This document shows, in pieces, positions 8,001-16,197 of a stretch of 64,000 nucleotides of DNA; the stretch's first letter is position 1, and every line of letters begins with the position of its first letter. The position numbers and the translations under genes are program-made. The stretch is from Comamonadaceae bacterium (GTDB lineage Bacteria; Pseudomonadota; Gammaproteobacteria; Burkholderiales; Burkholderiaceae_C): assembly GCA_027484105.1 (NCBI GenBank), contig JAIXUG010000005.1, forward strand, positions 186,001-250,000, written 5' to 3'. Under the pieces are notes generated by a model. The model was not told the origin of the DNA. It saw only the letters and a list, made by a program, of their open reading frames with translations, and searched no databases.

Positions 8001-8495
8001 TCACAACGTCTTGCGGCCTGTGACCAGGCGTTCGTCGAGATAGGGACCATAAAAGTCAGGCAAGTAAGCCCCTTCCATGCGCTCGGCCACCTCTTTGCCG
8101 CCCACCCCCAAAAAAAGCAGCGTGGGCGCGACCGCAATCTTCCAGGCGCGAGTCAACTGGTCATGGGTGGTGAGCTTGCCATTGAAATCCATAACCGCTT
8201 GCGAACTGCGCATGTCCACCTGAACGATCACCGTCCCGGCCCTGTGCATAGGTGAAAGATGCGACTGACGGGCCTGACGACAAAACACACAGCCTTCCAG
8301 GCTGACCATGACCACCAAAGGCTGCTTGTTTTGAAGGGCACGGGCCAACTCGTCGGGCAAAGATTGGGCCGCGGGCAAGGTCGCCCCTGGGCGCTGGGCC
8401 CAGACTGACCCCGAGTTCAAAGCCAAACCGGCAATCGCCAAACAGTCACGGCGTCGCCACATCGGCTTGTCGAACAAAGAGAATACTGGGGACAT
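8001..8495 (-). CDS. SoxW-like thioredoxin-fold protein
   Basis: 164 residues from the ATG at 8495; ATG 8462 and an upstream TTG are in frame, and none has a good ribosome site. A leader WRRRDCLAIAGLALNSGSVWAQ indicates export, possibly through Tat. The redox site is CVFC in SLEGCVFCRQAR, followed by TRAWKIAVAPTLLFLG, which carries the cis-proline. SoxW-type thioredoxins keep the SoxYZ carrier or partner cytochromes reduced in sulfur oxidisers. No soxYZ genes are in the window. It is divergent from the YeeE/YedE sulfur transporter gene. Confidence 0.78.
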   Translation of the reverse strand: MSPVFSLFDKPMWRRRDCLAIAGLALNSGSVWAQRPGATLPAAQSLPDELARALQNKQPLVVMVSLEGCVFCRQARQSHLSPMHRAGTVIVQVDMRSSQAVMDFNGKLTTHDQLTRAWKIAVAPTLLFLGVGGKEVAERMEGAYLPDFYGPYLDERLVTGRKTL

Positions 8496-8597
8496 GGATT
8501 TAAGAAAGTGGACAATAGCGGGTTTTGTCTCAGACAGCCGGACTGATCGATACAAAGCCGACAAATATAAGAAACCAATGAATTATTGGAGAAATCC

Positions 8598-9662
8598 GTG
8601 AATCTCGCAAGCTTGCTCGAATCCTGGGGTGACACGAATGTACTGGCCTTGGCAGGTGCCTTGGTCGGTTTCATTTTTGGTTTTGCCGCCCAACGCAGCC
8701 GCTTTTGCGCGCGGGCTGCCGTGATCGAATGCTGCGAAGGTCAGGCTCGCGAGCGTTTCAGCGTTTGGTGGCTGGCTTTTGGGGCTTGCCTGGTAGGTGT
8801 GCAGGCTTTGGTGTTCATGGGTGGACTCAAGCCTGCCGATGCCCGCTACATTGCCCTGCCCGGCAGCATTTCTGGCGCAGTCTTGGGCGGACTGTTTTTT
8901 GGCGCAGGCATGATCCTGACGCGTGGCTGTGCCAGCCGCTTGTTGATTTTGTCGGCCAATGGCAATTTGCGTGCTTTGTTGGCTGGTTTGGTCTTTGCCG
9001 TCACTGTCCAGGCCAGCATTGCAGGTTGGCTTGCCCCTGCACGCAAAGCCTTGGCCAGCTGGTGGCCTGTGGACGGTGGTCCATCCAGAGACCTGTTGCA
9101 CCTCTCCGGTTTGGGAGCCACCGGCGGACTGGTGTTGGCCTTGCTGGCGTTGGCCACGGGTTTTTACTTCTTCTTCAAAACGCACCCCCACCGTTGGGCT
9201 TTGGCGGCTTTTGCGCTGATCACCGGTTTGAGCATCGCTTTGGGTTGGGGGCTGACCCAGGCCATTGCTGCCCAGTCTTTCGAAGCGGTACAAATCCAAA
9301 GCCTGAGCTTCAGCAGTGCATCGGCCGAAATGTTGATGCGGGTTCTGTCCAGCGCCACATCACCCAGCTTGGGCTTTGATGCCGGTTTGTTGCCCGCCAC
9401 TTTTGTCGGTTCTCTGTTGGGCGCGCTGGTGGGCGGTGATTTCAAATTTGAAGGCTTCAAAACCGAAAACAAGTTGGGCCATTACCTGACGGGCGCCGTG
9501 CTCATGGGTTTTGGTGCTGTCTTGGCTGGCGGCTGCACCGTGGGCGCTGGCTTGACCGGTGGCTCGATCTTCTCGGTCACCGCTTGGCTCACGCTGATCG
9601 CCATTTGGCTGGGCGCCGGCCTGGCTTGGCGCATTCACCGCAGCATGGGCTGGGCCATGTAA
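8598..9662 (+). CDS. YeeE/YedE-family sulfur compound transporter
   Basis: 354 residues. The start is set at GTG 8598 because a GGAGA site lies at 8588-8592; the upstream TTG at 8586 overlaps that site. About nine hydrophobic helices are visible. The family cysteine motifs are present: RSRFCARAAVIECCEG near the N-terminus, RGCASRL, and AGGCTVGAGLTGG near the C-terminus. In TsuA, the thiosulfate transporter of this family, such cysteines line the transport path. This suggests movement of thiosulfate or another sulfane-sulfur species across the inner membrane, in keeping with the neighbouring sulfide oxidation genes. Confidence 0.88.
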   Translation: MNLASLLESWGDTNVLALAGALVGFIFGFAAQRSRFCARAAVIECCEGQARERFSVWWLAFGACLVGVQALVFMGGLKPADARYIALPGSISGAVLGGLFFGAGMILTRGCASRLLILSANGNLRALLAGLVFAVTVQASIAGWLAPARKALASWWPVDGGPSRDLLHLSGLGATGGLVLALLALATGFYFFFKTHPHRWALAAFALITGLSIALGWGLTQAIAAQSFEAVQIQSLSFSSASAEMLMRVLSSATSPSLGFDAGLLPATFVGSLLGALVGGDFKFEGFKTENKLGHYLTGAVLMGFGAVLAGGCTVGAGLTGGSIFSVTAWLTLIAIWLGAGLAWRIHRSMGWAM

Positions 9663-9668
9663 AGGGCC

Positions 9669-9701
9669 CAAAAAAACGCCGCAAGTCCAAGACTGCGGCG
9701 T
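9669..9701 (-). terminator. Intrinsic terminator of the flavocytochrome c operon
   Basis: An inverted repeat ACGCCGCA (9676-9683) / TGCGGCGT (9694-9701) with a 10-base loop is followed, read on the minus strand, by a run of T (complement of A at 9670-9676). It lies 22 bp past the fccB stop and also separates that gene from the convergent YeeE/YedE gene. Confidence 0.85.
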
Positions 9702-9722
9702 TGGGCTGTGAAGCTTAGAACA

Positions 9723-10997
9723 TCAAGCCAGTGTGTCGGCCCAAATGTTTTGCGCCCAAGACCAGGCGTAAACACCTTCCAGTTCATTGGCGGCACTCGA
9801 AACGCCGCCTGAGCCTGGGACGGTGACCATGGTCTTGCGCTCGGCATCGTAGCGGTGCACGCTGGCCACATGGACCACGTCTTTGCTGCTGACGAAGCTG
9901 TAGCAAGTGTTGTTGTAAACCGGCATGTTGTTGACCTGCTTGCCCATCAACAAAGCGATGACCGCTGCCGCACAGGTTTTGCCATGCTGGTTGGCCATGT
10001 GACCCGACTTGGGCATGCCCGGCGCAATCTGGATCGAGTCGCCCAGCACGTGCACATTCTTGGCCGCTTTGGATTCAAAGGTCAAAAAGTCCACTTCGCA
10101 CCAGCGCTTGTTGGCGGTGGCCAGTCCGGCATTCACGGCCACATCGCCGGCACGCATGCTCGGAATCACGTTCAGCACGCTGGCCTTGACGTCTTCGTTG
10201 AATTCAAACTTCAAGGTCTTGTTGGCCACATCCACATCGGTCACGTTGTGCTTGCTGCGGTACTCGATGATGCCTTTGTAGCGGTCGGTCCAGGCCTTCT
10301 TGAACAAAGCGGGCTTGGAGGTGACGTCGTCGTTGGCATCCAGAATCAAGACCTTGCTCTTGGGTTTGGCCCTGGTGAAATAGTCGGCCACCTGGCAGGC
10401 GCGCTCGTAAGGGCCGGGAGGGCAACGGTAAGGCGCCAAGGGGATGGACATGGCAAAAACGCCACCGTCAGGCATGGCTTCGAGTTGCTTGCGCAAGGTC
10501 AAGGTTTGCTCGCCGGCCTTCCAGGCGTGCATCACCTGCTCTTTGGCGCCAGCACGGTTCATGCCGGGCAAGGTCTCCCACATGAAGTCCACACCGGGCG
10601 AGACGATCAGGCGGTCATACGTCAGCTCTGTGCCACCCGCCAATTTGACGATGCGCTTGTCGGCGTCAATGGTGTTGACGCGGTCCTTGATGACCTTGAC
10701 ACCATGACGCTTGGTCAGGTTGTCATAGGGGGTGGTGATGTCGGCCATTGTTTTGCTGCCGCCGAGCACCAGGTTGGAGATGGGGCAAGAGATGAAGGCA
10801 CTGTTGGGCTCCACCAGGGTGACCTGGATCTTGTGCTCAGACCACATGCGCAGGTATTTCGCGGCTGTCGCACCCGAATAGCCCCCACCAATGACCACCA
10901 CCTTGGGGCCGCTGCCACCACCGATGGTGGCACAACCCGAAACCATGCCCATGGCACCCAAAGCGGAGCCAGTTTGTAAAAAATGACGACGTTGCAT
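9723..10997 (-). CDS. fccB: Sulfide dehydrogenase (flavocytochrome c), flavoprotein subunit
   Basis: 424 residues, exported through Tat (QRRHFLQTGSALGAMGM; a VSGC sequence at 19-22 could also be a lipobox). It oxidises sulfide and hands electrons to cytochrome c. The FAD motif VVVIGGGYSGATAA is at 33-46. FISCPISN at 68-75 matches the region where FAD is bound to cysteine in Allochromatium FccB (here C71). APYRCPPGPYERAC carries the conserved redox cysteine, and the C-terminal half matches the FCSD flavin-binding domain with HGKTCAAAVI and VHVLGDSIQ. It follows the cytochrome gene by 11 bp and is the last gene of the operon. Confidence 0.92.
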   Translation of the reverse strand: MQRRHFLQTGSALGAMGMVSGCATIGGGSGPKVVVIGGGYSGATAAKYLRMWSEHKIQVTLVEPNSAFISCPISNLVLGGSKTMADITTPYDNLTKRHGVKVIKDRVNTIDADKRIVKLAGGTELTYDRLIVSPGVDFMWETLPGMNRAGAKEQVMHAWKAGEQTLTLRKQLEAMPDGGVFAMSIPLAPYRCPPGPYERACQVADYFTRAKPKSKVLILDANDDVTSKPALFKKAWTDRYKGIIEYRSKHNVTDVDVANKTLKFEFNEDVKASVLNVIPSMRAGDVAVNAGLATANKRWCEVDFLTFESKAAKNVHVLGDSIQIAPGMPKSGHMANQHGKTCAAAVIALLMGKQVNNMPVYNNTCYSFVSSKDVVHVASVHRYDAERKTMVTVPGSGGVSSAANELEGVYAWSWAQNIWADTLA

Positions 10998-11008
10998 GGC
11001 TGTGTTCC

Positions 11009-11317
11009 TTAACGTTTTTGGGCGGCGAAATAGGTCGCAATGGCCGCAATTTGCTCGTCCGTGTAGCCCTTGGAGAGCTGGTGCATGATGGTGGCGGCCG
11101 GAACACGGTCTGCTTTGTAATCCAGCATTTTTCTGATCATGTCATCCTTGTTGGACCCCGCCAAAGAGACCATGCCCGGCTGGGCGCGGCCATCGGTGCC
11201 ATGGCAGGCGGCGCAAGAAGCCGCCAGACTGCGGGCTTGCAGCGGATCAATCTGGGCTTGCGCCAGACCCGAGAGAGCGAGCCAGGAGGCCGCTGTCAAA
11301 AGGAGTTTCATCTTCAT
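11009..11317 (-). CDS. Periplasmic monohaem cytochrome c, partner of flavocytochrome c
   Basis: 102 residues from the ATG at 11317, with AAGGAAA as ribosome site. There is a signal peptide (KMKLLLTAASWLALSGLAQAQ), then one haem motif CAACH in SLAASCAACHGTDG. A later MLDYKADRVPAATIMHQL segment contains methionines that could be the distal haem ligand. Size and fold fit class I cytochromes such as the cytochrome subunit of sulfide dehydrogenase (FccA) or SoxE. It is placed directly before fccB and is its likely electron acceptor. Confidence 0.88.
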   Translation of the reverse strand: MKMKLLLTAASWLALSGLAQAQIDPLQARSLAASCAACHGTDGRAQPGMVSLAGSNKDDMIRKMLDYKADRVPAATIMHQLSKGYTDEQIAAIATYFAAQKR

Positions 11318-11364
11318 GGGGTTTCCTTGAAAAAACAATGGATGGCTGGTACCTAACCGCCAGC

Positions 11365-11775
11365 TCAGGGACGCAAATACACAAAACCTTGTTTGGCTTG
11401 CAATGTGGCGACCTCGGCCACACCTGCGGGCACCACTTTGGCTTCCATCAGCAACTTGTCTGCGGATATTTTGCGGGACACCAGGGTGTTGTTGCAAACC
11501 CGAAACTCGACACCCTTGCTCACCAAATCGCTCACGCCCCCGGCAAAGGGCTGGTCCATCTGGTTGGTTGCACCGTCGAGTAAAAAGTCGATGCCCAGGC
11601 CGTGGGCGACGACGACAATTTTGACTTTGGGGTCGGCCGCGATGTGGTTGCGGATGTTGCCCATGGCACGGGATGCCTGTGGAATGCCTTCGCTCAAGTG
11701 GTAAACCACCTTGATGTCAGCCCAAGTCAAAGTGGTGACCAGCAAACCCATCAGCAACAGCAGATTTTTCTTCAT
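11365..11775 (-). CDS. Exported DsrE-family protein
   Basis: 136 residues with a strong AAGGAG site. Residues 1-19 (KKNLLLLMGLLVTTLTWA) form a signal peptide. The mature part matches the DsrE/DsrF-like fold: KVVYHLSEG, then KIVVVAHGLGIDFLL, then GVEFRVCNNTL with the only cysteine, then VVPAGVAEVATLQAKQGFVYL. DsrE proteins carry sulfur on a cysteine. Periplasmic single-cysteine members are frequent beside sulfide oxidation genes, so a role as sulfur shuttle or binder is plausible but not shown. Confidence 0.85.
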   Translation of the reverse strand: MKKNLLLLMGLLVTTLTWADIKVVYHLSEGIPQASRAMGNIRNHIAADPKVKIVVVAHGLGIDFLLDGATNQMDQPFAGGVSDLVSKGVEFRVCNNTLVSRKISADKLLMEAKVVPAGVAEVATLQAKQGFVYLRP

Positions 11776-11860
11776 TCGTTTCTCCTTAAGTATGGATATT
11801 AGTTGCAACTGCGGCCGATCCATGCCCGTGAAAACCCGGCTTGAAACTGACGCCGATCTT

Positions 11861-12190
11861 TCAATCGGACTCGCTCGCGATCTGGACACACACAGCGCGG
11901 CACAAGGTCACGACCCGCTCATTGATGATGCGGTAATAAATTTGTACGCCATCCCGCCGCTTGCCGACCACACCCGCTTGGTAAAGGGTGTTGAGGTGCT
12001 GGGACATATTGGGTTGGGTCGTATCGATCTCGGCCAGCAGCTCGCCCACATTTTTTTCGGCATTGCACAAGGCGCTGATGATGCGCAGGCGCATGGGCGC
12101 TGACATGACCCGAAACACTTCGGCGGCTTTTTCAAAAACCTCCTCGGATTCGGTCAGAGCACTGTCGTCTTTGGGGGCTGTTTTGGCCAT
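11861..12190 (-). CDS. ArsR-family repressor with paired cysteines, SqrR/BigR-like
   Basis: 109 residues from the ATG at 12190. The winged-helix core is VMSAPMRLRIISALCNAEKNVGELLAEIDTTQPNMSQHLNTLYQAGVV followed by IYYRI. Cysteines are C42 in the second helix and C97 and C101 in the last helix. SqrR and BigR sense persulfide by linking one cysteine in each of these two helices. The C42 residue here lies three positions (one helix turn) further along than in BigR by my alignment, so the equivalence is probable rather than certain. It sits between the persulfide dioxygenase and DsrE genes and likely represses this operon until sulfide appears. Confidence 0.85.
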   Translation of the reverse strand: MAKTAPKDDSALTESEEVFEKAAEVFRVMSAPMRLRIISALCNAEKNVGELLAEIDTTQPNMSQHLNTLYQAGVVGKRRDGVQIYYRIINERVVTLCRAVCVQIASESD

Positions 12191-12254
12191 GGTGCTGTTC
12201 TTCAAAGGGCTCAAGTTCTGCGGATTGTGACGATTTTGACGCAAAGTCCAACCA

Positions 12255-12286
12255 TTGATTTGTTCTTTGCTTATGCACCAAATCAA
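12255..12286. promoter_or_regulatory. Candidate operator upstream of the ArsR (SqrR-like) gene
   Basis: An inverted repeat TTGATTTG (12255-12262) / CAAATCAA (12279-12286), arms 8 bp and 16 bp apart, lies in the AT-rich 146-bp gap between the persulfide dioxygenase gene and the ArsR gene, about 65 bp before the latter's start. The wide spacing does not fit an FNR site (TTGAT-N4-ATCAA). Binding by the adjacent repressor is inferred from position. Confidence 0.4.
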
Positions 12287-12305
12287 ATAAGCCCCGGGAT
12301 GCACC

Positions 12306-12323
12306 CACCCCGCAGGCGGGGTG
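12306..12323. other. GC-rich hairpin after the persulfide dioxygenase gene
   Basis: CACCCCGC (12306-12313) pairs perfectly with GCGGGGTG (12316-12323). It lies 14 bp past the dioxygenase stop on the minus strand. No T run follows, so it is not a convincing intrinsic terminator. It may protect the mRNA end or lower expression of downstream genes. Confidence 0.4.
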
Positions 12324-12336
12324 CCCCAGTCTCGGA

Positions 12337-13221
12337 TCACAAGGCGTTGATCGGGATTTTGAGGTAAGTGGTGCCGTTGCCCTCGGGCGGCGGCATGTGT
12401 CCGGCGCGCATGTTCACTTGCACCGATGGCAGCATCAACACGGGCATGGACAAGGTGGCGTCGCGTGCTTGCCGCATCTTGACAAAGGCCTCTTCCATCA
12501 CCCCTTGGTGCACATGGACATTGGCTTTTTTCTGCTCGGCCACGGTGGTCACGCATTGGGGCTCACGGCCCTCGGGGGGGTAGTCGTGGCACAAATAAAG
12601 CTGGGTGCTGTCGGGCAGGCTCAGCACTTTCTGGATGGACTGGAACAGCGTGCTGGCACTGCCGCCCGGAAAGTCGCAACGGGCCGTGCCGTAGTCGGGC
12701 ATGAACAAGGTGTCCCCCACAAAAGCGACTTGTCGCGCAGGCTCGCCGGCATCGGTGACCACATAGCTCATGCATGCAGGGGTGTGACCCGGCGTGTGCA
12801 TGGCCTGCACGTGCAAATGACCAACCTGCAAGCGATCGCCATCGGCCAGCAGGCGGTCAAACTGGCTGCCGTCACGGGCAAATTCGGTGCCCGCGTTGAA
12901 CAGTTTGCCAAACACGTTTTGCACCGTGGTGATGTGCGCGCCAATGGCCAATTGCCCACCCAATTGCTGTTGCAAATAGGGTGCAGCCGACAAGTGGTCG
13001 GCGTGGACGTGGGTCTCCAGCAGCCACTGCACGTTCAGGCCCAGTTCTTTCACGCGGGCCACCAGGCGGTCAGCGCTGGCCGTGCTGGTGCGGCCCGACT
13101 TGGGGTCGTAGTCCAGCACACTGTCAATCAGGGCGCATTGCCTGGCTGGCAAGTCGGCCAGGATGTGGCTGAAGGTGGAGGTGGCGGGGTCGAAAAACGA
13201 TTCAATGTGCATCGTGCTCAT
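12337..13221 (-). CDS. MBL-fold persulfide dioxygenase (ETHE1/Blh-like)
   Basis: 294 residues from the ATG at 13221 (an ATG at 13212 is possible). The family oxidises glutathione persulfide to sulfite with a mononuclear iron. Ligand motifs are visible: ETHVHADHLSAA, AMHTPGHTPACMSY, FVGDTLF and LYLCHDYPP. The GRTSTASADRLVARVKELGL segment and the C-terminal MPPPEGNGTTYLKIPIN fit the Blh/PDO subgroup. It is the first gene of the leftward sulfur operon and would remove the persulfide produced by SQR. Confidence 0.9.
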   Translation of the reverse strand: MSTMHIESFFDPATSTFSHILADLPARQCALIDSVLDYDPKSGRTSTASADRLVARVKELGLNVQWLLETHVHADHLSAAPYLQQQLGGQLAIGAHITTVQNVFGKLFNAGTEFARDGSQFDRLLADGDRLQVGHLHVQAMHTPGHTPACMSYVVTDAGEPARQVAFVGDTLFMPDYGTARCDFPGGSASTLFQSIQKVLSLPDSTQLYLCHDYPPEGREPQCVTTVAEQKKANVHVHQGVMEEAFVKMRQARDATLSMPVLMLPSVQVNMRAGHMPPPEGNGTTYLKIPINAL

Positions 13222-13298
13222 GGTTTTCAAAATCCTGTGGGTTCGATCATGGCCCCCGAGCGGCGTCAACGGCTGGCACCCGACTTTACAACCACGGC

Positions 13299-14933
13299 TC
13301 AGTGCGCTTGCTGACGCAAAGTGCGGCTGAGCAAAATGACCGGGATCAGGCCCACCAGCACCAGCGCCAGCGAGGGCAAGGCCGCCTCGCCCAAACGCTC
13401 GTCGCGCGCCAATTGGTAGGCCACCACGGCCAGCGTGTCGCTGTTGAAGGGGCGCAGCACCATGGTGGCGGGCAACTCCTTCATCACGTCCACAAACACG
13501 AGCAAGGCCGCCGCCACCGTGGTGCGTTGCAGCAACGGCGCATGCACCTGGCTCATCAAACCCCAGCCGGTCACGCCCAGCATGCGGGCCGAATCATCCA
13601 GAGTGTTCGGAATGCGCGCATAGCCGCTTTGTACGGATTGCAAGGCGACCGCACAAAAGCGCACCAGATAAGCCCACACCAGGCCCAGCGAGGTGGCTGT
13701 GATCCAGGCCCCGGCCGAAGACGCGGGCCAGATTTGCTGAATCCAGCCCACGGGCAGCAGCAAACCCACCACCACCACCGCACCCGGAATGGCATAACCC
13801 AGGCCCACCAGCCCCATGGCCCAACGGCTGAGCACATCACCACGCGTGCGCACGCTGAATGACAAGGCCAAGGCCACGCCCACGGCCAACACGGCGGTGA
13901 ACACGCCCAAGCGCAAACTGGTCCAGGCCCAATGCCCAAAGCGCTCCCAAGGTATGTCTGTGGTCTCGCCCACCAAGGCCCGCAGCATGATGAGCACAGG
14001 CAAAACAAAACCCAACAGCACCGGCAAGCTGCACAGCCCCCAAGCCAGCACGCGGCGCGCGCCCCGCAACTGAACCGGCTGCGCTTCCGTCGAGCCCTGG
14101 CGCGCGCCCCGCCCCTGGTTGAAGCGCATGCGCTTTTGGGCCCGCTGCTCCAGCTGCAAAAGCACCACCACCACCAAAAGCAAGACGGTGGCCAACTGTG
14201 CCGCTGCGATGCGGTTGTCCATGGACAACCAGGCTTTGTAGATGCCCGCCGTGAAGGTCTGGATGCCAAAGTAGCTGGAAACCCCAAAGTCGGCCAGGGT
14301 TTCCATGAGCGCCAGCGCCACGCCGGCCGCCACCGCAGGGCGTGCCAGTGGCAGGGCAATCTCGCGGATGCGGCGCGACAGGGGTGCGCCCAGCAGGCGC
14401 GAGGCTTCCATCAGGCCCGAAGCGCGCTCGACCAAAGCCGTGCGGGCCAGCAAATACACATAAGGGTAGAGCGACAGCGTGAACACCAGCGCCGCACCCC
14501 AAACGCTGCGCACATCGGGCCACAAGCGCCCTTGCAGACCCAGCGCCTCGCGCAACAGCACCTGCAGCGGACCGCTGAACTGCAAAAAGTCGGTGTAGGC
14601 ATAGGCCACCACATAAGCGGGCATGGCCAGCGGCAGAAGCAGCAGCCATTCGAAAACACCGCGCCCCGGAAAGTCAAACAAGGTGACCAGGGCCGCTGTG
14701 GTCACACCCACCACGGTCACCCCCAGCGCCACCATCAGGCACAGACCCAGCGTGGTCAAGGTGTAATCGGGCAGCACCGTGCTGACCATCTCCCGCAAAA
14801 TACCGGCACTGTCACCGCCCCATTGCAGCCACGAGCCCAGCACCGCCAAAACAGGCAAAGCCAAAGCCAGGGCCAACACGGCCAACAACAAAGAAGAAAG
14901 ACCCGTGACATGGCGGGCCAGTGTGTTCAGCAT
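13299..14933 (-). CDS. Iron(III)-type ABC transporter permease (FbpB-like fused permease)
   Basis: 544 residues from the ATG at 14933. It contains two tandem permease domains (about 50-260 and 330-540) with around twelve membrane helices. The coupling loops ASRLLGAPLSRRIREIALPLARPA and SARMLGVTGWGLMSQVHAPLLQ fit the cytoplasmic EAA motif. This duplicated layout is typical of FbpB/AfuB/SfuB. The ATPase gene is divergent 103 bp away, and no periplasmic iron-binding protein gene lies beside it. The 5'-gap has no clear Fur box by eye. The substrate is probably ferric iron, judged from the family alone. Confidence 0.85.
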   Translation of the reverse strand: MLNTLARHVTGLSSLLLAVLALALALPVLAVLGSWLQWGGDSAGILREMVSTVLPDYTLTTLGLCLMVALGVTVVGVTTAALVTLFDFPGRGVFEWLLLLPLAMPAYVVAYAYTDFLQFSGPLQVLLREALGLQGRLWPDVRSVWGAALVFTLSLYPYVYLLARTALVERASGLMEASRLLGAPLSRRIREIALPLARPAVAAGVALALMETLADFGVSSYFGIQTFTAGIYKAWLSMDNRIAAAQLATVLLLVVVVLLQLEQRAQKRMRFNQGRGARQGSTEAQPVQLRGARRVLAWGLCSLPVLLGFVLPVLIMLRALVGETTDIPWERFGHWAWTSLRLGVFTAVLAVGVALALSFSVRTRGDVLSRWAMGLVGLGYAIPGAVVVVGLLLPVGWIQQIWPASSAGAWITATSLGLVWAYLVRFCAVALQSVQSGYARIPNTLDDSARMLGVTGWGLMSQVHAPLLQRTTVAAALLVFVDVMKELPATMVLRPFNSDTLAVVAYQLARDERLGEAALPSLALVLVGLIPVILLSRTLRQQAH

Positions 14934-15036
14934 ATCGTGGCTATTGTAGAAGCCGCCCATCGGCACACTTGAAGGCGCCCAGCCGATGGCACAGCCCGTC
15001 CAGGGGGGCACACGCAACCTGCCTACAATCCTTCTC

Positions 15037-16197
15037 ATGTTTCTAGAACTGCGCCAACTGGACATCCAATACCCCGGCAGCCCCTCGCCCGCCGTGCGGG
15101 GGGTGAACCTTGGGCTGCGTTCGGGTGATATTGGCGTGCTGATCGGGCCCTCGGGTTGCGGCAAAACCACCTTGCTGCGCGCAGTGGCGGGGCTGGAGCC
15201 GGTCACAGGGGGGCAAATTTTGCTGTCCAAGCGTGTGGTCAGCGAAAAAGGCCACACCGAACCCGCCGAGCGCCGCCGCATCGGCATGGTGTTTCAAGAC
15301 TACGCGCTGTTCCCCCACATGGACGTGGGCCGCAACGTGGCCTTTGGCCTGGCGCATCTGCCCAAGTCAGAAAGACAAAAACGGGTGGCCGAGGTGCTGG
15401 ACCTGGTGGGCCTGACCGGTTCGGACCAACGCTTTGCGCACGAGTTGTCAGGGGGCCAACAGCAGCGCGTGGCCTTGGCCCGAGCCCTGGCCCCCAAGCC
15501 CGACTTGCTGCTGCTGGACGAGCCGTTTTCCAATTTGGACATTGACCTGCGCGAACGTCTGGCGCAAGAGGTGCGCAACATCCTCAAAGCTGCCCAAGCC
15601 ACAGCTTTGCTCGTCACGCACGACCAACTCGAAGCCTTTGCCATCGGTGACGTCATCGGCGTGATGAACGAAGGCCAGTTGCACCAGTGGGACGATGCCT
15701 ACAGCCTGTACCACCGTCCCTCCACCCGCTTTGTGGCCGACTTCATTGGCCACGGCGTCTTCACCCCCGCCACCTTGCGCGAGGTCGATGGCCATGTGCT
15801 GGTCAGCACACCGGTGGGCGAACTCAAGGATGTGGGGGAATGCCCACTGCCTGGCGTTTTTGAGGGAGGCCAATGCGACGTGCTGTTGCGTGCCGATGAC
15901 ATCGTGCACGACGACGACGCCCCGGTGAAGGCCGAAATCATCCGCAAAGCCTTTCGGGGCTCGGAGTTTTTGTACACCTTGCGCTTGGCCAGCGGCGACT
16001 TGCTGATGGCGCATGTGCCCAGCCACCACGACCACAAGCTGGGCGAATGGATCGGCATCCGCGCCGAGGTGGACCATGTGGTGACTTTCAACCGTGCATG
16101 CCCCGTGACCGATCGCGAACTGTGCCAGATGCCTTGCGCCAAAGCCCAGGCGTGTGAGCACACCGACCCCAAGTACCAACCCGTCAAATTGGTTTGA
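15037..16197 (+). CDS. Iron(III)-type ABC transporter ATP-binding protein (FbpC-like)
   Basis: 386 residues from the ATG at 15037; the frame is open further upstream but without a ribosome site. It has Walker A GPSGCGKTT, Q-loop FQDYALFPH, signature LSGGQQQRVALARAL, Walker B LLLLDEPFSNLD and switch His in LLVTHDQLEA. The C-terminal 130 residues form a TOBE-like domain. The tail (about 355-375) has four cysteines (ACPVTDRELCQMPCAKAQAC), which is unusual for FbpC. It should power the divergent permease. The end overlaps the convergent acyltransferase gene by 14 bp. Confidence 0.88.
   Translation: MFLELRQLDIQYPGSPSPAVRGVNLGLRSGDIGVLIGPSGCGKTTLLRAVAGLEPVTGGQILLSKRVVSEKGHTEPAERRRIGMVFQDYALFPHMDVGRNVAFGLAHLPKSERQKRVAEVLDLVGLTGSDQRFAHELSGGQQQRVALARALAPKPDLLLLDEPFSNLDIDLRERLAQEVRNILKAAQATALLVTHDQLEAFAIGDVIGVMNEGQLHQWDDAYSLYHRPSTRFVADFIGHGVFTPATLREVDGHVLVSTPVGELKDVGECPLPGVFEGGQCDVLLRADDIVHDDDAPVKAEIIRKAFRGSEFLYTLRLASGDLLMAHVPSHHDHKLGEWIGIRAEVDHVVTFNRACPVTDRELCQMPCAKAQACEHTDPKYQPVKLV

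Noticed and set aside
12255-12286. FNR box in the inverted repeat
   Set aside because: TTGAT and ATCAA halves are present but separated by about 22 bp instead of 4, so it is listed as a possible ArsR operator.
2226-13221. A complete Sox thiosulfate-oxidation cluster
   Set aside because: No soxXA, soxYZ, soxB or soxCD genes are found; only sulfide and persulfide oxidation genes and SoxW-like proteins are present.
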